Notes: generated by a model not told the origin, from the letters alone. A DNA stretch of 64,000 bases from Lyophyllum atratum (GCA_014905825.1 JACGCN010000026.1:496001-560000), one strand, 5' to 3'. Shown: positions 21,654 through 33,950, numbered from the stretch's first letter. Translations and numbers: made by a program.

Positions 21654-23142
21654 ATGCAAGCACCGATACGGAGGCGGAGAGGGGCTTTCTCTTATGGGTC
21701 AAGTGTGCGGAAGTTCTGCGTCGCCTTCAACCGCGAGGTGGGCCCGTTGGCATTATAGCATGGTCCCGATGTGAAACTCTGGACTCCGCAAGGCTTCTTC
21801 GGGGGCAGAATCGCAGTTTGCGATCCTGATTTGAGCACCTTCTGTGGATGAATCTGGGAGTTGTTCGCCAATTTCCATTGGCTCACATGGGATGCCACAG
21901 ACCACATCTATTACGAATAGGGAAAGAAGCAGAATCGCCGACAGCACATGAGGTCAAAATTTGACGTTTAACATAGGACGTAGTTCTTTAAGCCACTAAG
22001 ATAGCGCTAGGAGTTCCTGGGTCATGGTAAATGTGCTCGGCTTCGAAGATTCGAAGTAGCGTGACTCGGACGTCATACAGAATTCGGATTCCTCCTCCAT
22101 AAATTCCAGGTGGATTCGATCGCAAAGAACTGGGTACTGCCACATAGATTTACTGTGATTCAGGCCCAGTTTTTAGTCCCCTAGTATCATGGTGTTCCAG
22201 GATGATGAAGAGCTTACGGTGAGGGTCTTATGAGAGATGCGGGAGCTACAAGTCAAGTCTCCGATCATGCTAAGTCGAGAGCCCTTCAAAGATGGAGGCA
22301 AGGTGGGTTGACAGGGCGTCATCGTTCGTATCTAATAGATGCAAGCAAAGTCAAAATGTACAAGTCGAGCTTGAACTGCCAATGGAGGTATCGCCATGTT
22401 TGTTCTTCAGGTGGTTCATTTGACCACGGTCATGATGCCTAACTCGAACGCGATGACAATGCGTACCTACAGGCCACCTAGCTCACCGGCTACGACATGG
22501 AAGACAAGGATTGACGGGGAACCTGATCGGCTATTTGCATGAAGTCCCTCCTGACACCTTGGACCTGTTGCCCTCAGAAATTTTATATCGATATCTCGGA
22601 CGATATTTATCCCGACATGATAGCTGTATGATGGGCGCTCAACGACGGGAGGAACGAGAGAGCAACGTAAGGAGCCACCGGTTTCATGTTAACCGCAAAG
22701 CATTCGGTGTGAGAGAGATTTGAGGAAATAGGGTAGGAGCTGGATAGTTCCATAGATTTTCTGAGGATTGTAGCCCTGGTATGCATATTAAATTGGACGT
22801 CTATAGGTACGTGGGGTGTAGGGCGTCAATGCTGCGTCCGTGGATAACTCCGGGGCGGGTGGAACGCTTGGGAAAGAGAATGTCGCGGTAGAACATGTTC
22901 GGGCGCTGGGCAGCCAAAACGCGTGTCTTCGCGATGGCTGAAGTACGAGCATAAGCGCCGGATACCGATACCCCCGAGTATACTCTATGCCTATGGTGAA
23001 GACCTATGCAGAGTAGTTGGGATCAGAAATTCCAAGGGTAATAGTTCTCAGCGTCGAACCTAGCAGCTTCCCTGATCCCACTGTGTGAAGCGAGAGGCAG
23101 GACATGTTTTTCATCCATTGTCCTCCGAATTACGTAGAAATT
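21654..23142. other. Long intergenic region, no confident gene
   Basis: On the minus strand near 21950-21750 there is a short frame beginning VLSAILLLSLFVIDVVCG that looks like a secretory leader. It has no in-frame ATG and no clear continuation. The rest, 22000-23140, contains only short frames without splice partners. Confidence 0.45.
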
Positions 23143-23456
23143 CTAGAGCTTCCCCAATGTCGACGTCAGATCCTTGACAGAATCTAACAGAATGTCATCA
23201 GGACAAGAGTTCGTCTCTGTCAGTGTCGAGACTGTATTAATCTAGTGAGATTAGTTGAAAAATCAGTTTAAAGATGCGTAGAGATTTAAACAAGACTGAC
23301 AGGGTATAACGTCGAAGATTGACTGTCTAATATCGCCCGGAGTTGCTCATTTTGGTATTTGACGGCTCCTTTTTGCTTCTTCTTCACAGATTGCTTTGCG
23401 GCGACATGTTTCTGTGATGCCTTGCCACTCGATTTTATGCGTTTTGGTTGGGCCAT
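23143..23456 (-). CDS. Small lysine-rich protein, unknown function
   Basis: Two exons on the minus strand (23456-23301 and 23241-23143) give 84 residues. The first 35 are strongly basic (KRIKSSGKASQKHVAAK, KKKQKGAVKYQ), followed by a mixed acidic helix ending SVKDLTSTLGKL. The intron runs from GTCAGT to CACTAG and preserves frame. The gene is divergent from YSH1, with about 230 bp between the two starts, so they may share a promoter. I do not recognise the family. The basic N-terminus would fit a nuclear or ribosome-associated protein. A longer reading with an upstream ATG at 23552 is possible but would extend into the shared promoter. Confidence 0.55.
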
Positions 23457-23686
23457 GGCCTGCAGGACTGTAGAGGATTGGTAGAGGATACAAGATGATG
23501 GCGGCGAAGGATTTTCAGGCGTCTTACGTAACTTGGACCTAAACGTGACCATTTTTCGCTGCTTTCAAGCAACTCGTTCTTGACGTCGTCGTCGTCGTTG
23601 TCGTCGTCCTCCAATTCTCTATTTAGCACCTTTCCCAGCCACAAGCGTTGTCCTGGAAATACAATTCTGCAGTAACGACTTCATCA

Positions 23687-26600
23687 ATGGCTGATGTACC
23701 AACGCTGAGCGTTACTCTCTTGGGCGCTGGCCAAGAAGTAGGGCGGTCATGCTGTGTGCTCCAATATCGCGGGAGGACGATCGTTTGCGACACAGGAGTT
23801 CATCCAGCTTACAGCGGAATCTCGTCCCTTCCCTTCATTGACGAATTGGACTGGAGCACGGTGGACGCCATTCTCATAACACAGTACGCACAACACTTCA
23901 TGTTTCAGGATACATTTGACAAGTCACCTCCAGTTTTCATCTAGACCATGCCGCGGCATTGACTTATATTACTGAAAAGGTCTGCAATGCCCCTTATTAA
24001 TGCTGATAGAACGCTCATTGTATGTTACAGACAAATTTCAGAGACGGGAAGGGCAAGGTTTACATGACGCATCCAACGAAAGCGGTCTACAAGTTCATGA
24101 TGCAGGATTATGTCCGGATGGGGTACGTACCCTACTTTCTCTGGCTATCGACCATTGTCTGACCTTGCTTGTACGTCAAGCTCGTCCTCGGCGGATGCCC
24201 TTTTTACGCCATTGGATATGACGATGTCTTTGGCCTCCATCATCCCTGTATCGGTCCACCAACTAATCACGATCTGTCCTGGAGTTTCTTTCACGCCATA
24301 TCACGCCGGTCACGTTCTCGGAGCATGTATGTTTCTTCTGGACATCGCTGGCCTCAAAATTCTCTACACGGGCGACTATTCGCGCGAAGAGGACCGACAC
24401 CTTGTTAAAGCTGAATTGCCACCTATCCGACCCGACGTTCTGATTGTGGAGAGCACATTCGGTGTCCAGACCTTGGAAAGTAGAGAAGAAAAGGAGCAAC
24501 GTTTTACAAGCCTCGTGCACTCGATTATCAAGCGAGGAGGCCATGTCCTTTTACCTTCATTTGCTTTGGGACGGGCGCAAGAGCTGCTACTTGTCCTGGA
24601 TGAATATTGGAAGAAGCACCCGGATCTTCATAACGTACCGATTTACTATGCGTCAAGTCTGGCCAAGAAATGTATGGCGGTATATCAAACATATATCCAC
24701 ACGATGAACCACAACATCCGCTCAAGATTTGCTAAGCGCGACAATCCTTTTGTCTTCAAGTGAGTCTACTGGTTCCGCTTCGATGTCGTGAATCTCATGG
24801 TCACCGTGTTTAGGCATATCTCTCATGTACCTCAAACACGTGGCTGGGAAAAGAAGATCGCTGAAGGACCTCCGTGCGTCGTCCTTGCGAGCCCCGGTTT
24901 CATGCAAGTCGGCCCCAGTCGCGAATTATTCGAGCTCTGGGCACCGGATTCACGCAACGGTCTCATCATTACTGGGTATTCGATCGAAGGAACAATGGCA
25001 AGGGTGAGTGGCATCCGTCTCTCTCTTGGATACGTCTGTCTGTATGTACGCTGCTCCTGTATATACTGTGATCAATGGACATTGTGTTTCCTCCCCTCCG
25101 GTCACCCCCCTTCAGAGTGTCCCGACAACTCGTTCCTTCCATGAATTCTTCGCAAAGCCACAGCCCCAGAAGCTTACTATCGTGCCCCCTTTTAGGAAAT
25201 CCAATCTGAGCCAGAAGAGTTCGTCGGTCTCAAAGGCAACATCATCCCTCGGAAGATGTCAGTGGACGAAATCTCATTTAGCGCGCATGTGGACTACTCC
25301 CAAAACTCGGAGTTCATTGAAATGGTCAAAGCGCAGCATGTCGTGAGTCCCTAAAATCTTCTGAAACGTCGTTTCCCTTCTCAATATGCATAAGGTGCTT
25401 GTACATGGGGAACAAAACGCAATGGCCCGATTACGTGGTGCCATGACATCACGGTACAAGGAGCGGGACGAAGACGTCAAGATCCACACGCCACGTAATC
25501 TGGAGACGTTGAATTTGTCGTTCCGTGGGGAAAGGATAGCCAAGGTGGGTCGCCAGCAGCCCAACTATGAGGTGGGGAACGCCACCGATAATGTGATCAT
25601 GCTAGGCAATCGGTACTCTCGCAGACAAACCGCCCCAGGCGAATGACGTTCTATCGGCTCTCCTGGTGGCCAAGGACTACTCTTACACCCTTCTTGACCC
25701 TCGCGATCTCAGGGACTTTGCGGGCCTGTCGACCTGCACCGTCACCCAGCGACAGAAGATTGTCATGGGTGTGGGGTGGGACCTTGTTCGCTGGCATTTG
25801 GAGGGTATGTTTGGAAGCGTCGAAGAAGGTTTGGACAAAGATGGGGTGCCTACAATGAGGGTAAGCGCTCAGTCGTCCTGTTACCGATCTATCTATGATT
25901 CACACCCCGGTATTGGTAGGTAATGAGGGCTGTGGATGTTAAGCAGACCCATGACCACGAGCTAACTCTGGAATGGGAATCAAGCGCTAGCAATGACATG
26001 ATTGCCGATTCTACTTTGGCTCTGATAACCGGCATCGACAAGAGCCCTGCATCCGTCAAGTGTCTGTTAAAGTTTCGTTCCTTTGACTGCCGCCGTCCAT
26101 ACTGATGAGCTATTTCCACAGTGACAACTCAGCCACATTCCCATTCGCACTCACATGGACTCGGCGCGCACCCGCATGCGGACGGTGACAGCGAGTCCTC
26201 GCCGTTCATGCGCATCCAGCGCCTAATCATGTTCCTTGAGGCGCATTTCGGGAAGGTCGAGCTGCACATGCCTGATGCTGACGATGAAGAGGAGCGTGAG
26301 CAGGGCGAGGATAGCAATGACCCTTGGTTGATCGTGCGGCTTGATGAGGCAGACGCTCAGATCAATCTTCTAACACTGGTACGTTCGATCTTTCCTATCA
26401 CCCTCCTGCACGCTTCCTCAGTCAGTCTGTTTCATATACTGATTATCTTTTGTTGTACAGGCAGTATCAAGTTCGAACGAGACATTGAGGAAGAGGGTGG
26501 AGGCGGTCCTCGATATGGCTGTTACCACCGTCAGTTCGTTGTCGGAATCATTTACTTCGAAGGCTCCAACCGAAGAGGAAGATGTGGCCATGAAGGAGAT

Positions 26601-26742
26601 TGATGTAGGGATGGGTTCCGAGAAATCAATGAACGATGGCGAGGACAAGGCAATGAAGGTATCAAAGGATAGCGAAGGTGGTAATACTCACGAGGGCGAT
26701 AGTGACGAGTCTGACAGTGGTCTCCTCGAAGTTCATGATTGA
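23687..26742 (+). CDS. YSH1: mRNA 3'-end processing endonuclease (CPSF73/Ysh1)
   Basis: Eleven exons (23687-23883, 23934-23979, 24031-24122, 24181-24759, 24814-25003, 25196-25342, 25395-25544, 25606-25860, 25920-26061, 26122-26378, 26461-26742) give about 778 residues. The metallo-beta-lactamase zinc motif HFHLDH is assembled across the first intron at residues 66-71. Further family signatures are [43 protein letters not shown] (beta-CASP domain), [19 protein letters not shown] and VHGEQNAM. The C-terminal part carries a His/Ser-rich insert and an acidic tail. This is the endonuclease that cleaves pre-mRNA before polyadenylation in the cleavage and polyadenylation factor. Intron 5 (25004-25195) is unusually long at 192 nt. 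Confidence 0.97.
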
Positions 26743-27110
26743 TCCAGCCTCTTAGAGTATGGCTTGTATTGTATTATTATTATTCTAAGCATAGGTAGAT
26801 AACACCACCGGCATGTAGGTGTGGAGTATGGTGCGAGGTATATGTTGTTTGCTATGCTATGCCCCTCTGCGTGTTGGACGGGAAAAAGCAACTCAGATGG
26901 CCGAAATTGTCTGTGCGGTATGCAGTATGATGCTATAATCACAGATGGGCCGAACGTCGGGTCTGGTATGTGGGTAAAACCATCCATATACATGAATGCT
27001 TGATATCAGCTGGATGTGTATCACGCCGAGGACGCCATAGATGCCGTAAGTGGGCCTGATCACCATCGGCCGAATATGATGTGTGCGCGTCAATCAGGTA
27101 GCCCAGTAAG
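26743..27110. other. Intergenic, convergent 3' ends
   Basis: YSH1 and the membrane protein gene converge here. A TTA-trinucleotide run lies near 26773. No gene is seen. Confidence 0.5.
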
Positions 27111-27688
27111 TCAGCCTGCTGACCGTGGGCCGATACTGCCAACCAAAGTAGAAATAAGAGACGGAACCTAGAGACAAGAAAATGATGTGCTGCGTACCTC
27201 CACTGCGACAAGGCAGCGTTACTGTGTCCGGGCCTCCACTTCCACTTCGCGGCGTATAAAATCCGATTTCGTTCCTTCCGTGTGCGAATTACGATAGATC
27301 CCATGACGATGGCCTCTAAGAGCGCACAAACGCAAGGAACCACCATGCTCCACATTCCTCGTGGTGGCCACGTCGCGTCTCTCAGTCGCCCCGCGGCGAG
27401 GAGCACGGTAAGTGTAATGCTTATCCCGCACACTGCTGCCCAGAGCAATGTCAGGGCGCAGGATGCGATGAGGTTGAGGCGGGAGAAGAGCCGGAGAGAC
27501 CCCGGAGTCTCTCCACTTGAAATGAGAAGGGTCGCGGCATGATAGGCGACAGTCGAAATGAAAATTGCGGGGAATATCCATAGAATGGGAGTGACGCTGA
27601 TGATCAGCGTTGCGAAGATGAAAGAGAGGGTCGATATTGTGAGGGAGCCACAAATGAGAGGGAATATAGGGTATGGAAATGGGTCCAT
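27111..27688 (-). CDS. Four-helix membrane protein, unknown function
   Basis: Starting at the ATG at 27688, the protein has four hydrophobic segments: PLICGSLTISTLSFIFATLII, then ILWIFPAIFISTVAYHAATLLI, then NLIASCALTLLWAAVCGISITLTV, then WSMVVPCVCALLEAIVMGSIVI. A basic cytoplasmic tail (RTRKERNRILYAAKWKWRPG) follows. This is the topology of fungal MARVEL-like or tetraspan proteins of the plasma membrane, and the start MDPFPYPIFPL resembles a family widespread in agaricomycetes. I place an intron at 27197-27136, which gives a short end after SQW and 171 residues in total. Reading through instead would give a longer tail, so the 3' end is uncertain. Confidence 0.6.
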
Positions 27689-29953
27689 GTAGGGGAGGGG
27701 AGGAGAGGCGCGAAGGAGTGTGGTCCCCTTTTGAAAGCCGTTTACATACGAACGTGCCCGGGGAATCAAAGAAGAGTTCAATAACTTGTTGCAGATCGGT
27801 ATCGAAGGATGCTATATATGCACCCCGAGCGCTCGTTCCAAACAAGGTAATGATCTCGTACATGGCCCATCTGTCGCAACCAGATGCTGTTCTGGTCGTC
27901 CGAGGTGAAGATCATTTGTCGTGTCATCCCTGTGAACAAAAAAAGTTTGGTGGCACTTGTATCTAGACATCTGATTTAAGATACTTAGAAAGACTGTGGC
28001 ACTGTAGGCCTCTGGTTTCGATGATTGCTGTCTGATGAAAAAATACATGTTGCTGTGTGGATAGGCCTCGGGAGAGGTCCTCGCTACTAGGGTTGGAGAG
28101 GGAGGCCAGGGCGCAGATAGGAACCGGAGATGACGAGGTCCGAGAAGAATGGGCCGTTCCCTGCCGAAATGAGCGCCCAGGTCACTGGGATCTCCTCTCG
28201 GATAAAGCGCGGTCTTGTGACATACACATTGCACATCTCTCCACAAGTCAGCAAGTCGACAGCTGCAGTGTTCCTTGTTCGGGTAGGCAGGTCTGAAGAG
28301 ATCAGCTACATATGGAAAAGAGGTAAAGAAGCTTACAGGTCAACGATCACTCGAATGCCTGGTGAAGGAGATGCGGGTATATCACCCTCGACTAACCTAG
28401 GGTCGTAGTGAGCGCAGACTTAAATGTGCCATGTGTTGAGAGGGTGTTTCGGTCTAGGTCCCCCTGCGCGCTGGAAGTTCCTCAGGTATCAGCATATGAA
28501 ACATCTAGATAGATTTTAGCCTTACCGAGCAAGACTCGGAAGTTGACTGATTCGCTGTTCGCAAGGCTAGTAAGTAACACAAACAGTTTTGAACCCAAGA
28601 ATCAAATGTCAGCTGGGGGAAATCGAGATGTGTGTGGGCATAACGAGGTGGAAGAGTTGTAGAAATTCATGTTAAGAGTCATGTTTCGCCACTAACATCC
28701 TAGTTTCTAGCTGGCAGAGGGCGATATTCGGAGCATGTCACGGTGTACGGTTATTGCATAGCTCTGCCTCAGCCAATGCGGCAGCGCAGGTCTTGTCCAC
28801 TGGAAAAGAGAACCAAAGTGAAGCAATCGGACTTGAGGCAGATCCCTGTAGTATGTCAAAAGATCATCAGTGAATATTTGAATATTCGTACTAGTGACGG
28901 GCGCGGATCTGAGATTTAGGTGTTGTGCCCGCAGGAGAATAAAGGACCAGGCTGGATATCCAATATCGTGAAAGACAGCAGCCAAGCCTAAACCACTCTC
29001 TGGTCAGACTCGGAAGCATGACATCAGACATGAAAATGAGGTCTAGACCTCTAGTCACATCACGCGATAGGAAAGTTGGAGTCACAAACCGTGACGAGCG
29101 CGTTTTGCAAGTCACGACTTGTCCACTCGAGTTTCAAGTTCCTCGGGAGCACTACAGCAGGCGGCGCCAGGCGCCGACAATGTTTGCGATTACCTGTCTG
29201 ACAGACCCGGTCCCATTTGTGAACTATGGCTTAGGGCACCCGCTAGCATTTATCACGGACGACCGGTGTCAAGCTGCCACTGACATCTTGTACAGGGCGG
29301 TGGCTCCAGCCTATCAGGTCGCACCGTGCAACCCGTACGCCGTTAGAAAGCGTCAGAATTGCGAAGCAGAGCAAGCTATCTCTTTGGCTGGCCTCTCTTG
29401 AATGCCCTCGCTTGGTTGATGCTTCGCCGTCCCATGACTTCCATCCGTCCGGCATCGGCCATTGCATCATCATTCGGACACGCGGTCGGCGGTCCGGACG
29501 CCCTTTCTCAAAATTAGTCGACAATGCTTCAAGTGCAACACGCATTGGCAGTAGAAACACACTGGCAGCGATAAGAACGAAGCGTGGAGACTGCAACACG
29601 GCCGCCATACTTGCACAAGACTTCCATTCATTCCGCCATCCACTGAAGCTGCTAGTCTCGATGCCAGCTACCAGCGACTCGCGAGGACGTTCGAGACGGC
29701 CCGCAGACCGCACCACTTGACCAAAGAACCTGCTTCAGTAGAATGTCGTTCGGAGCGAACTAATCCGGTGACATACGAAGGGCTGCTATTTTTCTTCCAG
29801 CCGGGAAAATCTCTTCATGTGGTCGTTCCGATGCGTCGAAATATCCATAACGCCTCCACATCCCATGATATGCACGCATATTGGCTAGAAGCTCCCGATA
29901 CGATGTTATAAGACCCACTCAGTATCCACAGCAGACAGACTTCTTTGAACAAG
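27689..29953. other. Unresolved region with possible minus-strand exons
   Basis: No complete gene could be assembled. Coding-like pieces on the minus strand include VDLLTCGEMCNVYVTRPRF and EEIPVTWALISAGNGPFF near 28260-28080, and WAMYEIITLFGTSARGAYIASF near 27862-27800. Splice phases between them do not fit a single model. Around 29045-29140 the motif GTCACAAAC..GTGAC resembles the flank of the inverted-repeat element at 33.4 kb. It may be a decayed gene with repeat debris. Confidence 0.35.
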
Positions 29954-31310
29954 ATGTTTAAGCTCCTCGTCCTTATTGGCGTGCTATCCGCCTTCACCGT
30001 TGCTACAATCGGAAACCCTTTAGTCGAACGCCAGGCGGTGAGAGATCATCCTTGGCCGTTTGCTGCGATATTGCGCTAATGCTTATTATCTATAGAGCGC
30101 GAAGACAGCTTATGGCTTCGTTTATTTCACAGGTGAAGACACGGCAAACGGTATTTACTTCTCCTCGGTCCTTCCTTCTATTAGCTTCATAATTGAGCAT
30201 TTATCTTCAGGTGAACAGATATATTTCGCTGTCAGCAAAACAAACTCGCCCGTATCATGGTTTGTATCCTTTCCAACTCATCTCGATACATTATTCATCC
30301 CATCCATAGGAACACCGTTAAAGGTGGGACTCCTGTCCTCACCTCGACTCTCGGCACGAAAGGTCTCCGAGATCCTTTTATCATCCGGGATCCGTCGGGA
30401 AGCAAGTTCTATCTCATCGCCACGGATTTGAAGATGTATAACTCTGGCTTGTCGTGGGACCAAGCGAGCAGGGTTGGCAGTCGTTCTCTTGCAATCTGGG
30501 ACTCGCCTGACCTCAAGACTTGGTCTGCGCAACGTCTTGTGCAAGTTTCACCACCGGAGGTAATTATCCAAAAATCAAAGCTATCCGTTTCGATGCCTTG
30601 CGAGCTGATGGCAATTATTTATCTCAGGCAGGGATGAGCTGGGCGCCCGAAGCAACATACGACACCTCAACCGGGAAATTTATCGTATATTGGGCTTCTA
30701 AGCTCTATGCGACGTCAGATACCTCTCATACAGGCTCGTCATACGCCCGGATCCTTTACGCCACCACTACTGATTTCAAGACCTTCTCCGCTCCTGCGGT
30801 ATGGATCGACCCGGGGAGGGATATCATCGACACGACCGTCACCTGGGACGCGGCGTCAGGGTACTTCCACCGCTTCAGCAAAACGAACGGCCTCATTCTC
30901 CAGCAGAGGTCGAAGACTTTCTTCGGTACCTGGTCAACAGTGACGAACGGAATTGCGAATGCTCAATACGGTGATGTTGAGGGCCCGCTTATTTTCGAGT
31001 CTATCGTGTACCCGGGAGTCTGGCACCTGTTCGTCGATGATATCAGTCCACGAGGATACGTTCCTTTTGAAACAGGTGTGTAGTGCTATATCCAGCGTTA
31101 CAGGGTGACTGATCAGACCAAATCTGAAGGCAACATAACCTCCGGTGTATGGACGCACAGCACTGGATATGCACTTCCAGCCAGCCCCCGACACGGGACT
31201 GTGTTTGCTGTTACTGCTGCGTTAGTGGTCTTTCATTCCGCTACCATAGCGTTTGTGCTGACATGACTTTTCATTATAGTGAGGCTGCTAATCTGGCTTC
31301 GATAGTGTAA
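29954..31310 (+). CDS. Secreted GH43-family glycosidase, copy A
   Basis: Seven exons (29954-30037, 30096-30150, 30211-30259, 30310-30559, 30628-31077, 31117-31220, 31280-31310) give 340 residues. A signal peptide (LLVLIGVLSAFTVATIG) is present. The five-bladed propeller family is recognised from YGFVYFTGED, GTKGLRDPFII (the Asp that tunes the acid), MSWAPEATYD (the Glu that acts as general acid) and WDAASGYFHRF. The sequence resembles exo-acting arabinan- or galactan-degrading GH43 members, so it probably acts on plant-wall side chains outside the cell. The exact substrate is not predictable by eye. Intron 5 is only 39 nt, shorter than the others, so that junction is less certain. A paralogue lies 322 bp downstream. 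Confidence 0.85.
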
Positions 31311-31632
31311 GCTAATAGGCGACGCTCACTTTATTACCCTTGCCTGTTTCTGTCCTATTCATCTTGTCTGATCTCGGTAAATGATGCGGAAAGTCCGTTA
31401 GACATGTTATTGTGGCGTGCTCGGAAACATCGTTCTTCCCGAAAATCAGCTGAGCCTTCTCGTGTCGTTCAAGTGTCGGCCTCCGCCCTCCCTTTTCTTC
31501 CGACTAGCTCTCTTCTTCATCTCCTGTTCCCGCCGGTTTCTCCGACGGCCCGGTCAATATTCTGGAGTTTCGAGTATATAGGGATTGACAAGACCATGAT
31601 TCCACTCTAAACTTCTTTGTGACGTCGCTGAA
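31311..31632. other. Promoter of GH43 copy B
   Basis: The sequence GAGTATATAGGG near 31571-31582 is a good TATA element about 55 bp before the ATG. Nothing else is seen. Confidence 0.45.
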
Positions 31633-33060
31633 ATGTTTTTCGTACCATCACTGCTAGCACTGCTCGGAGCAACCACAGCGTTCGCGAGTCCTGCCGCAGG
31701 ACTCGTTGACCGCGGAGAACTCGCTTCACAAGTCAACAGCAGCTATGTCGGATACCTCTTCGTACGTATGAATCAATTCGACTGCAACAAAGTTCAAGTG
31801 TCTAACATCAATATTGATCGCGTTTAGGTTCACTTTTATGACCGCGAACCGTCCATTTTCGCGCACCTGTCCAATGGCAATAACCCCATCAGCTATGTAG
31901 CATTGAATGGGGACAACGCCATTCTGAAACCAACCATTGGAACAAAAGGGGCAAGGGACCCGTATCTTGCCTCTCGACCTGATAATTCGAAGCACTTCAT
32001 TATCGCTACGGACCTCGACATCGTTGCCATTGGGAATAATTGGGGAACGGCAGGTATCTATACCTCAAGCACCTTTTCAAAGCATGTTGCTTATTTTGCT
32101 TGTAGTGACCAAGGGAAGCCGGGGCATACTGGTTTGGGAGTGTTAGTTGCATTCTATTCGTCGCTTTTTCTTCTTCTCACCTACATTGCCGCTGTGCAGC
32201 TACGGATCTCGTAAACTGGAGTGCACCTCGTCTGCCGACGGTCATGCCGGCCACGGCAGGTATGGTGTGGTAAGTCACTCAAGGCGAACGACCATACAAT
32301 TGTCGCTGATTTAATGATAAAAGGGCTCCAGAAGCGGTCTGGGATACTGCTACATCGTCGTTCTTGGTGCACTGGGCATCTCGTACATACGCAGCAAGCG
32401 ACACTGCTGTGAGTGCATACATTCTATTTGTTTAAGGGGTCCTTATTCCTTGCCAATAGCACACCGGAGCAGCGTCCCTTGATCAGATATGGTATAGGTA
32501 ACTGGTCCTGTTGTTTCTCGAAATTACTATCGTTGACGGCCTTCCCAGCCATACAACAGATTTCATCACATTCACTACCCCTCAAATATACATTGGAATT
32601 TCCGGGACTCCCGTTATCGACCTCACAATTCTCCCATTGGGTGGAACGAGCTACGCGCGTTTCATCAAGAACGAAAACGTCCTGCGCGTATGGGAGGAAC
32701 GCTCAACCAACGGCCTCTTTGGAACCTGGACACGCGTCGGCAGCAGCACCTCTTACCTCACAAACCTTGTCACCGAAGGACCATTGACCTTCCAAGATAA
32801 CACAGTTGCGAACCGTGTTTATACTTTCTTGGACGAGTATGGAGGTGATTCTACGGCTAAGGTAGGTTTCGCTTTCCCCTGTACCTGCGACTGCTCTCAA
32901 TCATTCTATACAGGGTTATGTCCCTTTCTTCACCGATAATATCAGCGGGGGTACGTGGTCACAAGCGTCTACGGCGAGCTTCCCGAAGAATGTGAAGCAT
33001 GGCGTCGTGAAACCGGTCACTCAGACGCAGTACAATGCGATAAAGGCGAAGTGGCCCTGA
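31633..33060 (+). CDS. Secreted GH43-family glycosidase, copy B
   Basis: Eight exons (31633-31761, 31828-32053, 32106-32141, 32200-32269, 32324-32408, 32460-32497, 32549-32861, 32914-33060) give 347 residues. A signal peptide (VPSLLALLGATTAFAS) is followed by GTKGARDPYLAS, LVWESTDLVNWSAPRLP and MVWAPEAVWD, which match the acidic catalytic positions of copy A. The last exon ends in a basic tail (YNAIKAKWP). Both genes face the same way and arose by tandem duplication, but intron positions and sequence have diverged well beyond those of the ARF-like pair. The two enzymes may have different specificities. Exon 6 ends TGGTATAG with donor GTAACT, chosen because it yields the family motif in frame. 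Confidence 0.85.
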
Positions 33061-33433
33061 TCGTAAGGCTAAGAAGTGATGTTTGTCTTATCCCACGAGG
33101 AATTGTGATTGCTTCTCTTTATACCTTTGTTGGTTCCCCCTACCATGCTTAGCCTTGAGCGGAGTCCGCGTTTGCAATGCTTTTGTGTCACGGTAAATTT
33201 GAGCAACGGTCAACCTAGCACCTCCAGGGGGGCAACGAAAGAGGGGCGCGAAGGCATCCATGTCGCTATCAGTGGAAAAATGAACTTGAGTGAAGAGAAT
33301 CCGGCTCCAGCCAAAAGTCGCATCAAGAAGATGGGGGTTGGATATCGATAGTGGAGCCTGTGGAGGTGGCAACTGTCAACATAGATTAAAGTCACAAACG
33401 CGTGACCTCGATGTGACAAGCGTGTTTTCCTGC
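33061..33433. other. Intergenic, with CGTGAC-type motifs
   Basis: The region holds the 3' UTR of GH43 copy B and, from about 33390, a stretch with GTCACAAACGCGTGAC. A similar stretch occurs near 29085. No gene is seen. Confidence 0.45.
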
Positions 33434-33950
33434 TACTGTAGTATTTCGACCGAGTGTTCAGGTCACGCATCACGGAGGGTCGTGAACTGAACACTTTTGC
33501 TACCTGTCACGGCTCACGGTCAGCCGTGAACACTTGTAAAATTAAGACAAAAAAGGATTTTTTTCGGGCTGCAGGCGCTACTACAAAATGCACCCTCCTA
33601 GGGACTGTGAAGAGACAGGCAGAACATGTGAGGCAGGATTCTGCTAGATTATTCATTGCACCACCAGCTCACCAGGCTAATGTTTTTGAATCACTTATCA
33701 ATGCTGATCAATGATCATTATATCACATATCAATTATTGATTTTTCAACTACCTGAATGCCTGGAAATCTTAATCCATATTCAGGCTGACACTAGGCTAC
33801 GTAGTCCTTAGAAAGACAATGTGAACACTTCTGCAGAAATGAATACTTTCAACCTCGTCACGGATCATCCCTACTCGTGAACAGTTAGCCCAATGAACAC
33901 TATAGGTCACGCGTCACACCCTGTGAACACTCGGTCGAAATACTACAGTA
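33434..33950. mobile_element. MITE-like non-autonomous DNA transposon
   Basis: The 27 bases at 33434-33460 (TACTGTAG...GAGTGTTCA) are the exact reverse complement of 33924-33950. If the outer TA on each side is the target duplication, the element is 513 bp, bounded by CTGTAGTATTTCG termini, which would fit a Tc1/mariner-type TA insertion. TGAACACT recurs inside at 33488, 33527, 33822 and 33894, plus once in each terminal repeat (inverted on the left), close to the ends, as expected for subterminal transposase-binding sites. There is no coding capacity. The interior is A/T-rich. Confidence 0.8.
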
